Positions 7,919 to 16,758 are shown, counted from the stretch's first letter. The stretch is DNA of 40,509 nt from Dehalococcoidales bacterium (GCA_016932435.1 JAFGCW010000062.1:1-40509), one strand, 5' to 3'. Numbers and translations are program-made. Notes: generated by a model not told the origin, from the sequence alone.

Positions 7919-8974
7919 ATGGCAAAAATAGAGGACTGGAAGAAACAGCTAAAAGCAGACCCAACCGACTGGCTTCTCGAAGAAGGTGATCTTGGTGTAA
8001 GGTACTTAACCTTACGGGATGTTGTGGATGCGGATGAAAAAGAGCTTAAAGCAACCAGGCAAAAAGCCCATCGTGAAGGACCGATCGCCACCATACTTGA
8101 AAACATGAATCCGGAGGGGTACTGGATAACACCGGGTAATGTCTATGCCAATAAATGTCGGGGTACGGTTTGGTCAATAATCTCGCTGGCAGAACTTGGT
8201 GCTTTTGTTGATGAAGATAAACGTATCGGTGTCGCATGCAACTATTTGCTGGACAATTCTCTATTAAAAAGCGGACAATTTTCACCCAGTATGAAAACCT
8301 CAAATATGGGACTCTGTCTTCAGGGCAATTTACTGCTATCCCTGATGGATTTGGGCTACAGGGATAATCGACTGGATACTGCATACGAATGGATGGCAAG
8401 AATGGTAACCGGAGAGGGTGTTCCACAGAAGGTAAATCCTGACGGTATTGCCTTCGGGGAAGGCATTCCAGGTCCATTTCGTTACCTCAAGTATACAGGT
8501 CCTCAATTTGCCTGCCGTACCAATGCGGATATGCCCTGCGGCTGGGCAGGAGTCAAGGTAATGATGGCTTTCTCCCGTTTGCCGGTCAAGCGACGGATCG
8601 GCATAATTGAACGCGCAATCGAGATCGGAGTGGATTTCTTCCTTAATAATAATCCCGCAAAAGCCTGTTTTCCCGGCCATCGAACGGGTGTGCCGGACGA
8701 AAGGTGGTGGCAGTTCCGCTTTCCCTCATTCTGGGGGGCGGATATCCTTCAGATCGCCGAAGCCTTTACCGCGCTGGGATACGGCAGCGACTCCAGACTG
8801 GCTGATACATTCGATTTAATTTTCAGTAAGCAGGACGAGGACGGCAGGTGGCTGCTGGAATACGTCGACTATACTCACAAGATGTGGGTGAAATACGGCT
8901 CTAAGAACAAACCGAACAAGTGGGTCACCCTGAGAGCTTTGCGGGTACTGAAACAGGCTGAACAGCTGAAGTAA
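7919..8974 (+). CDS. alpha-alpha toroid protein, copy 2
   Basis: A 351-residue paralogue of the preceding gene. The N-terminus DPTDWLLEEGDLGVRYL, the AYEWMAR-VTGEGV block and the C-terminal QDEDGRW...KPNKWVTLRALRVLKQA are nearly the same, while the centre differs. The opposite faces have diverged (MTDKTTPIHYYSRD in copy 1 against VNPDGIAFGEGIPGP here), which suggests different ligands or partners in one system. No catalytic motif is recognised. The adjacent downstream genes are FchA and FolD, so it may be co-transcribed with folate genes. Confidence 0.7.
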   Translation: MAKIEDWKKQLKADPTDWLLEEGDLGVRYLTLRDVVDADEKELKATRQKAHREGPIATILENMNPEGYWITPGNVYANKCRGTVWSIISLAELGAFVDEDKRIGVACNYLLDNSLLKSGQFSPSMKTSNMGLCLQGNLLLSLMDLGYRDNRLDTAYEWMARMVTGEGVPQKVNPDGIAFGEGIPGPFRYLKYTGPQFACRTNADMPCGWAGVKVMMAFSRLPVKRRIGIIERAIEIGVDFFLNNNPAKACFPGHRTGVPDERWWQFRFPSFWGADILQIAEAFTALGYGSDSRLADTFDLIFSKQDEDGRWLLEYVDYTHKMWVKYGSKNKPNKWVTLRALRVLKQAEQLK

Positions 8975-9001
8975 AGTGAATGACTACTACAGGAGAAACA
9001 G

Positions 9002-9634
9002 ATGACTGAAAAATTGACCGATAAATCGGTTACTTCATTTTTAAACGAACTGGCCAGCTCCACGCCGGCTCCCGGCGGAAGCAGCGTCGCCGCTCTTTCA
9101 GGAGCCCTTGGCGGTGCCTTGATAAGCATGGTCAATAATTTAACAATCGGTAAAGAGAAATACGCCGCCGTCCAGGATGATATTTCCGCATTACTCGATA
9201 AATCCGAAAGGCTGCGTAAAAATCTTACCGACCTGCTTGAAGAAGATGTCGAAGCATACACGAAGCTGTCGCAGACAATGAAAATGCCCCGTGAAACCGA
9301 GGAGCAGAAAAATATCCGTGCTGCGGCTATGCAAAAAGCGCTGAAAGACGCCGCCGATGTCCCGATGCGTATTGCGGAAGCATGCGCATCGATCATGGAT
9401 CTCTGCCGTCCGGCGGCGGAGAAAGGAAACATCAATGCGATAAGCGATGTCGGAGTCGGAATCTTGATGGCTGAAGCAGGCTTGAGAAGCGCGGCTCTTA
9501 ACGTTCTCATAAACCTTAGTATGATCAAGGATGATAAGTTTGTAAGTGAAAGCAGAGTAAAACTGGACAAATTACTCAGTGATAAACCTGCCCTGCGTGA
9601 CGAAATATACGAACTCGTGGTAAATAAACTATAA
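9002..9634 (+). CDS. fchA: methenyl-tetrahydrofolate cyclohydrolase, FchA/cyclodeaminase family
   Basis: A 210-residue all-alpha protein of the formiminotransferase-cyclodeaminase C-domain family, of typical length for stand-alone FchA. The N-terminal signature is SFLNELASSTPAPGGSSVAA (about 11-30), followed by ALGGALISMVNNLT. It interconverts methenyl-THF and formyl-THF in the methyl branch of one-carbon metabolism. Shine-Dalgarno AGGAG lies 8 bases before the ATG. It sits 27 bases upstream of folD, which itself lacks the cyclohydrolase lysine. The cyclohydrolase assignment is therefore supported by context; a formimino-THF cyclodeaminase activity is the alternative. Confidence 0.85.
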   Translation: MTEKLTDKSVTSFLNELASSTPAPGGSSVAALSGALGGALISMVNNLTIGKEKYAAVQDDISALLDKSERLRKNLTDLLEEDVEAYTKLSQTMKMPRETEEQKNIRAAAMQKALKDAADVPMRIAEACASIMDLCRPAAEKGNINAISDVGVGILMAEAGLRSAALNVLINLSMIKDDKFVSESRVKLDKLLSDKPALRDEIYELVVNKL

Positions 9635-9661
9635 ATCAAAACCTGTAACAAGGAGGTTGAA

Positions 9662-10543
9662 ATGGCTGCAGTTATAATGAGCGGCAGTGAACTCGCTAAG
9701 TCGATGCGCCAGGAAATAGAAACGGAAGTACAGGAATACGTAGCAAAACACGGTTTTACGCCATCCGTAGCGGTCGTTCGGGCAGGAGAAGATCCCGCCT
9801 CCGTCAGTTACGGTAATGCCCTTGAAAAAGCGTTCGGGGCAAGAGGTCTTGGATTCACACTCCATACTCTGCCGGAAAATGCTTCTCAGGTCGAGATCGT
9901 GGAACTCGTGGCGAAGCTGAACGCGGAATCCTCCGTGCACGGCATAATGGTACAGGAACCCTTGCCAAAAGGAATCGACGAATCAATCGTCAAGGATGCG
10001 TTATCTCCGGATAAGGATGTCGATGGAGTTCATCCGGTAAACACCGGGAGACTGGTGCAGGCCGCACCGACAGGGCGACCTCCAATGGTCGGACCTTTCT
10101 TCGTACCGGCGACTCCTGCAGGTAGTATGGAAATTCTTAAGAAATATGAGGTGACTTTGCAGGGTAAACACGCGGTCGTGGTCGGTCGCTCGACCATCGT
10201 TGGTAAACCGATGGCTCTCCTGCTGCTTCGCGAAAACGCCAGCGTTTCGATGTGCCATTCACAGACTGAAGACCTGCCTGGGATCTGCCGAACTGCCGAT
10301 ATTCTATGCGCCGCGGTCGGAAGAGCCAATATGATAAAGGGTGACTGGATAAAGCCCGGGGCGGCGGTGATCGATTTTGGCGTGAACTTTGTCGAAGATA
10401 AAATGGCAGGCGATGTTGATTTCGAAGACGCGGTAAAGGTCGCTGGACTGATAACCCCGGTACCCGGTGGTACAGGACCGATGACCAACATCATGCTGAT
10501 GAAAAATGTGATCGAAGCTACCAATAGACAGGTAGAGAAATAA
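9662..10543 (+). CDS. folD: FolD-type methylene-tetrahydrofolate dehydrogenase, cyclohydrolase Lys absent
   Basis: A 293-residue FolD with AAGGAGG upstream. The N-domain runs to about 145. The Rossmann part carries VVVGRSTIVGKPMALLL and the C-terminal signature TPVPGGTGPMT. The numbering is colinear with E. coli FolD: Y50, Q98 and D121 (KDVDG) are all present. However, the cyclohydrolase lysine at position 54 is Leu (SYGNALEKA; CTT at 9821-9823). E. coli K54 and human K56 at this site are known to be essential for the cyclohydrolase step. The protein should therefore oxidise methylene-THF but hydrolyse methenyl-THF poorly. The FchA gene just upstream would supply that step. The cofactor, NAD or NADP, cannot be decided by eye. 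Confidence 0.93.
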   Translation: MAAVIMSGSELAKSMRQEIETEVQEYVAKHGFTPSVAVVRAGEDPASVSYGNALEKAFGARGLGFTLHTLPENASQVEIVELVAKLNAESSVHGIMVQEPLPKGIDESIVKDALSPDKDVDGVHPVNTGRLVQAAPTGRPPMVGPFFVPATPAGSMEILKKYEVTLQGKHAVVVGRSTIVGKPMALLLLRENASVSMCHSQTEDLPGICRTADILCAAVGRANMIKGDWIKPGAAVIDFGVNFVEDKMAGDVDFEDAVKVAGLITPVPGGTGPMTNIMLMKNVIEATNRQVEK

Positions 10544-10565
10544 AGACATTAGTAAGGAGGAAAGT

Positions 10566-11324
10566 ATGACTTCACCAAAGAAAGATTTATCGATATTCAA
10601 TGAGTTCAAATTCGAACTGCAGCCCGTAGGTATCAAATTCCTGCTGTTCAAACCGGAGGGAATGGAAAAACTCGATAAAAACCTGTCCGTGTGCGAGATG
10701 ATACGGGAAGCCCAGGAAGGAAACTCTTTTTATGCCATGCAGGATAACTTTACCTGCGTCGGTCCGATAATCACCGGAATGGTCGAAAGCGACCCCATAT
10801 TTGAGAGCGGACAGATCGGGCCGAACCTTCACATCTTCGAAGAAGCCCGTGCCAACCGGAGATTGTACTACGACATCACCACGCTGGAAAAGAACAGCGT
10901 GCGATATGTCGCCTTCTTCCCCCTGGATAAACTCACCTTCGACCCCGATGTGCTGATACTGGCTTCGGATCCCACCCGACTCGAGATTATCCTGAGGGCA
11001 ATGTGTTATTCCACCGGCAAGATGTGGACCAGCAAAGGGACTCCCGTCATCGCCTGCTCATGGCTGACAACCTATCCATACATTAGCGGGGAGATTAATT
11101 ATATTATCACCGACCTTTCTCACGGCATGAAGGCCAAGCAGGTCTTTCCTTCCGGCACCATACTCGTATCAATCCCCTATGACAGGATCAACGGCCTGGT
11201 CGAAGACCTGAAAAAAATCGAGTGGTATCCTGCCATGTACACGGAAGGAAGGGAAGCCCATGATCGTAAGTTCGTGGAAACGATATCATCCTTACAGGAG
11301 AAACTCCAGTCCGAACAGGACTGA
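10566..11324 (+). CDS. DUF169 family protein
   Basis: A 252-residue soluble protein of the DUF169 family, recognised by QPVGIKFL near the N-terminus, the CEMIREAQEGNSFYA segment, NFTCVGP (about 58-64) and the SPG-like GTILVSIPYDR block. The family is common in anaerobes and archaea, often next to metal or one-carbon enzymes, and its biochemistry is unknown. AAGGAGG lies 4 bases before the ATG, and the gene begins 22 bases after folD stops. It is probably in the same transcript as fchA-folD, which hints at a link to C1 metabolism; that is inference only. Confidence 0.75.
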   Translation: MTSPKKDLSIFNEFKFELQPVGIKFLLFKPEGMEKLDKNLSVCEMIREAQEGNSFYAMQDNFTCVGPIITGMVESDPIFESGQIGPNLHIFEEARANRRLYYDITTLEKNSVRYVAFFPLDKLTFDPDVLILASDPTRLEIILRAMCYSTGKMWTSKGTPVIACSWLTTYPYISGEINYIITDLSHGMKAKQVFPSGTILVSIPYDRINGLVEDLKKIEWYPAMYTEGREAHDRKFVETISSLQEKLQSEQD

Positions 11325-11368
11325 TACTGAAAGAAATACAGGCCATAATCGTAAGGAGTAACTGATAT

Positions 11369-11809
11369 ATGGGTATACTATCGCCCGGTGATCCGCGCAG
11401 GTATCCTGAATACCCCAGAGTCAGCGCCCACACCATCGTCAGAAAAGATGACAGGGTACTGCTGATACAAAGAGCAGGAGAGCCTTTCAAAGGAACGTGG
11501 GCACCGCCCGGTGGTGGAGTCGACCTGGGAGAAACCGTGTATGACGCCGGTAAGCGGGAAGTTCTCGAAGAAACCGGCATCGAGTGCGAGATAGAGGGCG
11601 TCCAGGAGATCGACGACCAGATATACCTTGATTCAGAAGGTAAAGTTGAGGTACATACGGTAATCATAAGATTGTTAGCCCGGTATATAGGCGGAGAAAT
11701 GAAAGCAGATTCGGACGCAGCCGATGCCGGATGGTTTACGGTAGATGAACTCGACAAACTCCCGATTCCCGAGAAACTGCGTGAAATCATACTACGGGCA
11801 TGGTCTTAA
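11369..11809 (+). CDS. Nudix hydrolase
   Basis: A 146-residue Nudix protein. The Nudix box is complete: GGVDLGETVYDAGKREVLEE then TGI (about 49-71), with the Glu residues that bind Mg. It hydrolyses a nucleoside diphosphate linked to another group; the substrate cannot be told from the box. The region after it (IYLDSEGKVEVHTVIIRLLARY) is like the ADP-ribose/NADH pyrophosphatase and MutT-like small Nudix enzymes. AAGGAG is upstream. It is the first of a run of small housecleaning-type enzymes. Confidence 0.88.
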   Translation: MGILSPGDPRRYPEYPRVSAHTIVRKDDRVLLIQRAGEPFKGTWAPPGGGVDLGETVYDAGKREVLEETGIECEIEGVQEIDDQIYLDSEGKVEVHTVIIRLLARYIGGEMKADSDAADAGWFTVDELDKLPIPEKLREIILRAWS

Positions 11810-11829
11810 CCGGTTCAGCAGGTTAAAAT

Positions 11830-12468
11830 ATGAAGAAACTCGTATTATACAGCGATCAGATTCCACCGTTAACGGATGAAATCTATGCCGAACTAAAGAA
11901 GCTGTTCGACAAAGCAAATCCGAGAATAGGCTTCATTCCCGCCTCTTCCGATCCGGAACGCAACTACTACACGGAACGCAAAAACTTTTACTCTGAACTT
12001 GGTATGGAGATGGACGTATATTTCGAACTGGACAAAGAATGGAGACCGGACCTGCTGGGTTCACTCCTCGACTGTGGTGCCATTCATCTGTCCGGGGGCA
12101 ATACCTATTACTTTTTACACTGGCTCCGCAAGCGAAACATTATGGATGCCCTGGTCCGGTACGTCGCCCAGGGAGGAGTATTAATAGGGGTAAGCGCCGG
12201 TTCCATCTTGATGATGCCGGATATATCCACGTCGGCTTTATGCGGAGATGAAGTGATGGAAGGAGAGACCGACTTTTCAGGCCTGGGGCTTGTCGACTTC
12301 TCTTTCGTGCCGCATTTCGGGGACATCCCGGCTGATATTGACGACCTGAAACAATATTCCCGAGATAAGCATATGCCTGTTTATGCCGCCAGGGACAGCG
12401 GCGGTATTGTCGTGTTAGAGAACGAAATAAAATGTATCGGTGACGTCATTGAAATAGACGAGAGGTAA
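11830..12468 (+). CDS. peptidase S51 family protein (dipeptidase E-like)
   Basis: A 212-residue class I glutamine-amidotransferase-like fold of peptidase family S51. The markers are LSGGNTYYFLHWL (about 87-99) and the nucleophile elbow GVSAGS (about 119-124), where Ser is the nucleophile. E. coli PepE cleaves Asp-X dipeptides, and cyanophycinase belongs to the same family; the length fits PepE rather than cyanophycinase. No signal peptide, so cytoplasmic. The start is 20 bases after the Nudix stop, and only a weak Shine-Dalgarno (CAGG) is visible. Confidence 0.82.
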   Translation: MKKLVLYSDQIPPLTDEIYAELKKLFDKANPRIGFIPASSDPERNYYTERKNFYSELGMEMDVYFELDKEWRPDLLGSLLDCGAIHLSGGNTYYFLHWLRKRNIMDALVRYVAQGGVLIGVSAGSILMMPDISTSALCGDEVMEGETDFSGLGLVDFSFVPHFGDIPADIDDLKQYSRDKHMPVYAARDSGGIVVLENEIKCIGDVIEIDER

Positions 12469-12521
12469 TGCGTCTCATCCTTCTATACGTTAACCTAAAG
12501 GGCATTTTGTAAACCAGAAAA

Positions 12522-13208
12522 ATGGATAAAAACATACTGGAAATTAATAATAAAAACGGTTATGCACTATGGGCAGAAATCTACGACCACGAGAAAAATC
12601 CATTAATAGCTGTTGAGGAACCTCACGTTAAGCGGATACTTAATAACATTTCATACTCACACGTCCTGGATGCCGGAACCGGAACTGGGAGACATATATT
12701 GAATTTAGCACATCCCAGAATTACTGTAACCGCGATCGATAACAGCCCTGAGATGCTTGCCGTAGCAAGAGAAAAGGCGAATAATTCCGGGTTAGAGATC
12801 GATTTTAACCAGGTTTCATTGGAGAGTCATCTGCCGTTTAAGGATGAAGCGTTTGACCTGGTATTCTGCAGCCTCGTTCTTACCCACATCCCGAACCTTA
12901 CAGCTGTGGTAAAAGAATTTCATCGTGTGTGCATTGAAGGCGGACATATCGTAATTACTGATTTCCATCCGGAGAGCCTGGCACAGGGATGGCGTACTAC
13001 CTTTGAAAACAACGGAACGACATACCACCTCCCAAATTACAACTACACGCGAGAAGATTACCTGGGATCCGTCGGTTCTGCTGGATTCACATTATTACAG
13101 GTGAAGGATATTCCTGTGAATGAAATACCCAAAGGATATATATCCGAAGAGACTGTAAACAAATATGACGGCGTTGGGTTGTGCCTGATAATTCTCGGGC
13201 AGAAATAA
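12522..13208 (+). CDS. class I SAM-dependent methyltransferase
   Basis: A 228-residue Methyltransf_11-type enzyme. Motif I is VLDAGTGTGRH (about 45-55). The acidic residue binding the ribose follows in TAIDNSPEML, and motif IV is in FDLVFCSLVLTHI. The C-terminal part (NYTREDYLGSVGSAGF) is typical of small-molecule or quinone-type methyltransferases. The substrate is unknown. It has a weak Shine-Dalgarno. It begins 53 bases after the S51 gene. Confidence 0.85.
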   Translation: MDKNILEINNKNGYALWAEIYDHEKNPLIAVEEPHVKRILNNISYSHVLDAGTGTGRHILNLAHPRITVTAIDNSPEMLAVAREKANNSGLEIDFNQVSLESHLPFKDEAFDLVFCSLVLTHIPNLTAVVKEFHRVCIEGGHIVITDFHPESLAQGWRTTFENNGTTYHLPNYNYTREDYLGSVGSAGFTLLQVKDIPVNEIPKGYISEETVNKYDGVGLCLIILGQK

Positions 13209-13330
13209 TAAGACTTGATAGATTCATATTCACCGGACACTAAATAAAGGATGTTTTGTTTAATAATCTGGCTATCAGTTCAGCCACCACAAGAACCCTC
13301 TTGAACATAACTCTTACGTAGCATAGTATA

Positions 13331-13876
13331 ATGTGCACTATTCGTCATGGTGTTGAGAGTTTTATAGTGGAAGAGATTATCGAAGAACATACGCTGGAAG
13401 GACGGGAAATTACCGTTACGTGGCGAGGTTCCGCTTTCACACCACCTCGATATCTGATCAGACAGGCCAGCGGTATTTGCATTACTGAGGAAGGTCTGAT
13501 TGTGTTGGTCACGGGAGACGGGGAATCGTGGGGTTTACCCGGAGGTCATCCTGAAAACGATGAAACCATTAAAGACGCTTTTATTCGTGAAGTCCGCGAA
13601 GAGGCCTGCGCAATAGTAACGAATCTTGTGCACCTGGGAGTTTCAGAAGTAAAAGACGCAGGGAATCCCGAAGGATTTACGATAAACTATCAGGCACGGT
13701 TCTGGGCGCGGGTCCGGTTGGACGAGTTTAAACCGGAATATGAAACAACGGGACGAAAGCTGGTGACACCAGAGAACATGATTCCAGCGTTGAACTGGTA
13801 TCCTGCCGGAATAATCGGGATAATATTGAAAGCAGCCCTCGAATGCGAGCAGAGATACAAGCTGGAGACCGATTGA
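13331..13876 (+). CDS. Nudix hydrolase with atypical Nudix box
   Basis: A 181-residue Nudix protein. The box reads GGHPENDETIKDAFIREVREE followed by AC, so the usual Gly after the EEx of REUXEEXGU is Cys, while the catalytic Glu residues are kept. An N-terminal extension of about 45 residues precedes the domain. The start is uncertain: the ATG at 13331 overlaps a TATAAT hexamer (13327-13332). If that is a -10 box, the in-frame GTG at 13367 would be the real start, giving 169 residues. No clear Shine-Dalgarno precedes the ATG. Confidence 0.75.
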   Translation: MCTIRHGVESFIVEEIIEEHTLEGREITVTWRGSAFTPPRYLIRQASGICITEEGLIVLVTGDGESWGLPGGHPENDETIKDAFIREVREEACAIVTNLVHLGVSEVKDAGNPEGFTINYQARFWARVRLDEFKPEYETTGRKLVTPENMIPALNWYPAGIIGIILKAALECEQRYKLETD

Positions 13877-13928
13877 ACAAAAGGGCATAGCGTTACCTGA
13901 ATACAGAACAGGTAAGCTATAGGCAATA

Positions 13929-14624
13929 ATGGATATTAAAGGAATATTATTTGATTCAGGAGATGTCCTGGTTTTCCCAAAATCCGGCGCATGGTGGCCG
14001 GGACCTGACTTTGAATCGATTCTATTGCAGTATGGCATCGATGCTGCTGATTTCGAGACCGCTACAATGAGATTGGCGCTGGATGAAGGATACACCTATC
14101 TTGATAATAACCACTTGATCCTCAATCTTGAGGGAGAAAAAAACCAGTTCAGGACCTACTATCGCATCATCTGCGCTAAACTGGGCATTGATGCAAATGA
14201 TGAATTGATCGAAGACCTGGCGCGCGCATATGTAGAGGAGTGCAATTTCACGCTATACCCGGATACTATACCCGTATTAGAGCAATTAGCAAATAATGGC
14301 ATAATACTGGGCGTGATATCAGATGCCTGGCCGTCACTCCACAACAAGTACTTCAGCTTGGGGATCAGGTATTACTTCAAATCATTCACGATTTCAGCCG
14401 AAGTAGGTTGCTGCAAACCGGACGAGTTGATATATCGAAAAGCCATAGATGAAATAGGGATCGTCCCGGAGAATCTGTTATTTGTCGATGATGATTTCGA
14501 TAATGTGAAAGGTGCAATTCGAACAGGAATAAATGGCATAGTGATGCTGAGAAACAAAGATGTTACTATCAGTGAAGTGCCATGCGTAAAGGAACTGTCT
14601 GAAATCCTTGATATGATAGAATAA
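13929..14624 (+). CDS. HAD superfamily hydrolase
   Basis: A 231-residue HAD hydrolase with motif I LFDSGDVLVFP (about 7-17; nucleophile Asp), motif II VISDAWPS, motif III Lys in CKPDELIY, and motif IV FVDDDFDNVKGA. The cap insertion between motifs I and II is helical (C1 type), like 2-haloacid dehalogenases and phosphatases. A phosphatase role on a small metabolite is most likely; dehalogenation is possible but nothing specific supports it. It lies 4 bases before the next gene, so the two are probably coupled. Confidence 0.83.
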   Translation: MDIKGILFDSGDVLVFPKSGAWWPGPDFESILLQYGIDAADFETATMRLALDEGYTYLDNNHLILNLEGEKNQFRTYYRIICAKLGIDANDELIEDLARAYVEECNFTLYPDTIPVLEQLANNGIILGVISDAWPSLHNKYFSLGIRYYFKSFTISAEVGCCKPDELIYRKAIDEIGIVPENLLFVDDDFDNVKGAIRTGINGIVMLRNKDVTISEVPCVKELSEILDMIE

Positions 14625-14628
14625 ACTC

Positions 14629-15441
14629 ATGACCATCAACCGCGCACGAATTATCAAAGCAATAGAGAACGGACTGAAAGATAATCCGGCTGTGTTTGCT
14701 TTCTGGCTTGAAGGAGCGGACTCTACAGACATGGTTGATCGTTATTCGGATATTGACGTTTGGCTGGATGTTAAAGATGGAGAAGAACAGGAGATATTCG
14801 AGGAAGTCGAGAAAGTTCTCTCCGGGTTAGCCCAAATTGATTATTCATACGAGTCGGAAAACCCTCATCCAAAAATCAGGCAAAAGTCGTTCCACCTGAG
14901 AGGTACTTCCGAGTACCTGATGGTCGATGTTTGCATTCAAAGCCACAGTCGTGATTATCAATTCATCAAAGGAATTGGCGAGGATCCGCTGGTTGTTTTC
15001 AAAAGGGGTGGCATCAGATTCCGTGATGCCGAGGAATCTGAACTTCATCAAATCCTGGTGGACAGAGTCCATCATATAAAGCACATCTTTTCCCAACAAT
15101 TGCGTGTTCTGTCCAAGATAGAGAGAGGTGAGTTTCTCGAAGCGTGGATGTATTATTCAAAGTGGACGTTGCAACCGCTGGCTGAGTTACTTCGAATAAG
15201 ATACGCACCCCACAAGTACGACCATTATTTCAAGCATATTCAAAGAGACCTCCCCGGAGAGATCGTATCGCAGTTAGAGGAATTGGTTAAAATTAAAAGC
15301 CTTGAAGATATCAGGCAGGGAGTTACCAGGGCCTCTGAATTATTCAAAGACTATCTTAAAGTAGTCGAAAAAGACCTGGCTATTCGAAGCGAGAATCTAC
15401 CTGCAACCGGACGCGATGAGGGCAAATCGCCCGAAAGTTAA
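14629..15441 (+). CDS. nucleotidyltransferase-domain protein
   Basis: A 270-residue protein with a Pol-beta-type nucleotidyltransferase core: LEGADS (about 24-29), then YSDIDVWL (about 36-43), whose Asp pair would bind metal. The first motif is GADS rather than the classical GS. A helical C-terminal half (about 130-260) is like the kanamycin/streptomycin adenylyltransferase group. It may adenylylate a small molecule or be a solitary MNT/HEPN-like protein. It starts 4 bases after the HAD gene. The substrate is unknown, and an antibiotic target is speculation. Confidence 0.75.
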   Translation: MTINRARIIKAIENGLKDNPAVFAFWLEGADSTDMVDRYSDIDVWLDVKDGEEQEIFEEVEKVLSGLAQIDYSYESENPHPKIRQKSFHLRGTSEYLMVDVCIQSHSRDYQFIKGIGEDPLVVFKRGGIRFRDAEESELHQILVDRVHHIKHIFSQQLRVLSKIERGEFLEAWMYYSKWTLQPLAELLRIRYAPHKYDHYFKHIQRDLPGEIVSQLEELVKIKSLEDIRQGVTRASELFKDYLKVVEKDLAIRSENLPATGRDEGKSPES

Positions 15442-15509
15442 TAAAATCATTTTTAGATTAACAGATACTGATAGCAGATTTACATTCGATATCAGGACGG
15501 AGCATTATT

Positions 15510-15980
15510 ATGGGTCTTGGTAAAATAAAACACTATGTACCCATAATATTATTGGTGAGTCTGTCAGCAGTCCTGTGTGCGGCAGTTACAGGATGCAACA
15601 CAACCGTTCAGCCTGTTGATACTCTTGAGGAGCTGATCGACCGGTTGGAAAAATCGGGACTGGAAATAGAAATTACAGACCGGTCTGTACGAAATATTCA
15701 TTTATCCGTCGAAGGGTTTGTATTCATAATTGAGGGCGAAAACACTCAGCTTTTCGAGTATGCAGATGTTGATACAGCAAATATACAGTTTCAGGCGCTG
15801 ACGGGGCCAGGTCCCGGACTAGTTTTCTTCGAAGAAAACGAACCGCCTTTAGTTGAAACAGGATCCTCTGATCTCGAGGTTTATCACTCCGGCAGATTTA
15901 CGTTACTTTATAGCGGTGATAATGAAGAGGTCAGAAAAGCCCTCAAAGATGTACTTGGTCAACCGATGTCACCACGGTAA
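15510..15980 (+). CDS. predicted lipoprotein, unknown function
   Basis: A 156-residue exported protein. It has a basic N-terminus, a hydrophobic core (VPIILLVSLSAVLCAAV) and a lipobox VTGC with Cys29, so a lipid-anchored extracytoplasmic protein is likely. The mature part has no recognised domain: a short amphipathic helix (TLEELIDRLEKSG) is followed by beta-rich sequence. A second lipoprotein follows about 170 bases later, but the two are not obvious paralogues. GGACGGAG lies upstream of the ATG. Confidence 0.7.
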   Translation: MGLGKIKHYVPIILLVSLSAVLCAAVTGCNTTVQPVDTLEELIDRLEKSGLEIEITDRSVRNIHLSVEGFVFIIEGENTQLFEYADVDTANIQFQALTGPGPGLVFFEENEPPLVETGSSDLEVYHSGRFTLLYSGDNEEVRKALKDVLGQPMSPR

Positions 15981-16150
15981 ACTTTCATGATTAGCCTGTG
16001 ACTGTAAAGCGTGGTAACAGGAACGAATTTTATCTTTCATCAGTTTATCACCATGCCTTAAAGGAATAGTGATAAAAGTCATTTTTATCATGCTAGTACT
16101 ACTCTTACAATATGCTATCACTAGCAGAAGGATGTTATGGAGGACGGAGA

Positions 16151-16642
16151 ATGGGAAAATATCCAGCGAAGAATTATATTATACGTTCTTTACTCGCAGT
16201 TATAATACTACTTACGTTATTGGCAGCAACCTCGTGCACAAGCTCGGTTCCCCGGGAACTTACCGATAATGAAAAATTATGGAAAGACCAGGAACTGGAG
16301 AATTATAACTTTACTCTTGAGCGACAGTGCTTCTGCCCGGAAGACTGGCGCGGTCCTGTTACTATCGAGGTTCGCGATGGGACTGCTGTTTCTGTCACTT
16401 ATCTGTCCGATGGGACGGATGTTACGGAAGGCAAGTTCGATGATGTGGATACGATCGATAAACTGTTTACACTGCTGAATAACGCCTATGCCGGAAAGGG
16501 TGATTTTGATCAACAAGCTGATTTAGTTGATGTCACTTATGATAAGCAGATGGGTTATCCTGCTACCTTATATATCGATGTTTCACAGCAAATGGCTGAT
16601 GAGGAACAGGGATATACGGTTACGAATCTCGTTGCCAGATAG
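16151..16642 (+). CDS. predicted lipoprotein, DUF6174-like
   Basis: A 163-residue exported protein. The start chosen is ATG 16151, preceded by GGAGG at 7-base spacing. An upstream in-frame ATG at 16112 lacks a ribosome site and would add 13 residues. The signal peptide ends in the lipobox AATSC with Cys29. The mature domain has the NYNFTLERQCFCPEDWRGP pattern and a later LFTLLNNAYA helix, as in DUF6174 proteins (family call from memory). Function is unknown. It is probably anchored on the outside of the cytoplasmic membrane. Confidence 0.75.
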   Translation: MGKYPAKNYIIRSLLAVIILLTLLAATSCTSSVPRELTDNEKLWKDQELENYNFTLERQCFCPEDWRGPVTIEVRDGTAVSVTYLSDGTDVTEGKFDDVDTIDKLFTLLNNAYAGKGDFDQQADLVDVTYDKQMGYPATLYIDVSQQMADEEQGYTVTNLVAR

Positions 16643-16758
16643 GTCTACACAGATAAAAATACGTAACACCAGTAAATACTAGTCCAAATAGCTACGGTCG
16701 TACAAAATGACTCCGTTATTATTTCGCTCCCGGGCGTGCTAAGTACAAACCAGGAATA

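Noticed and set aside
13301..13332. TTGAAC and TATAAT as a standard promoter
   Set aside because: The spacer is 20 bases, too long for good activity; only the -10 hexamer was noted.
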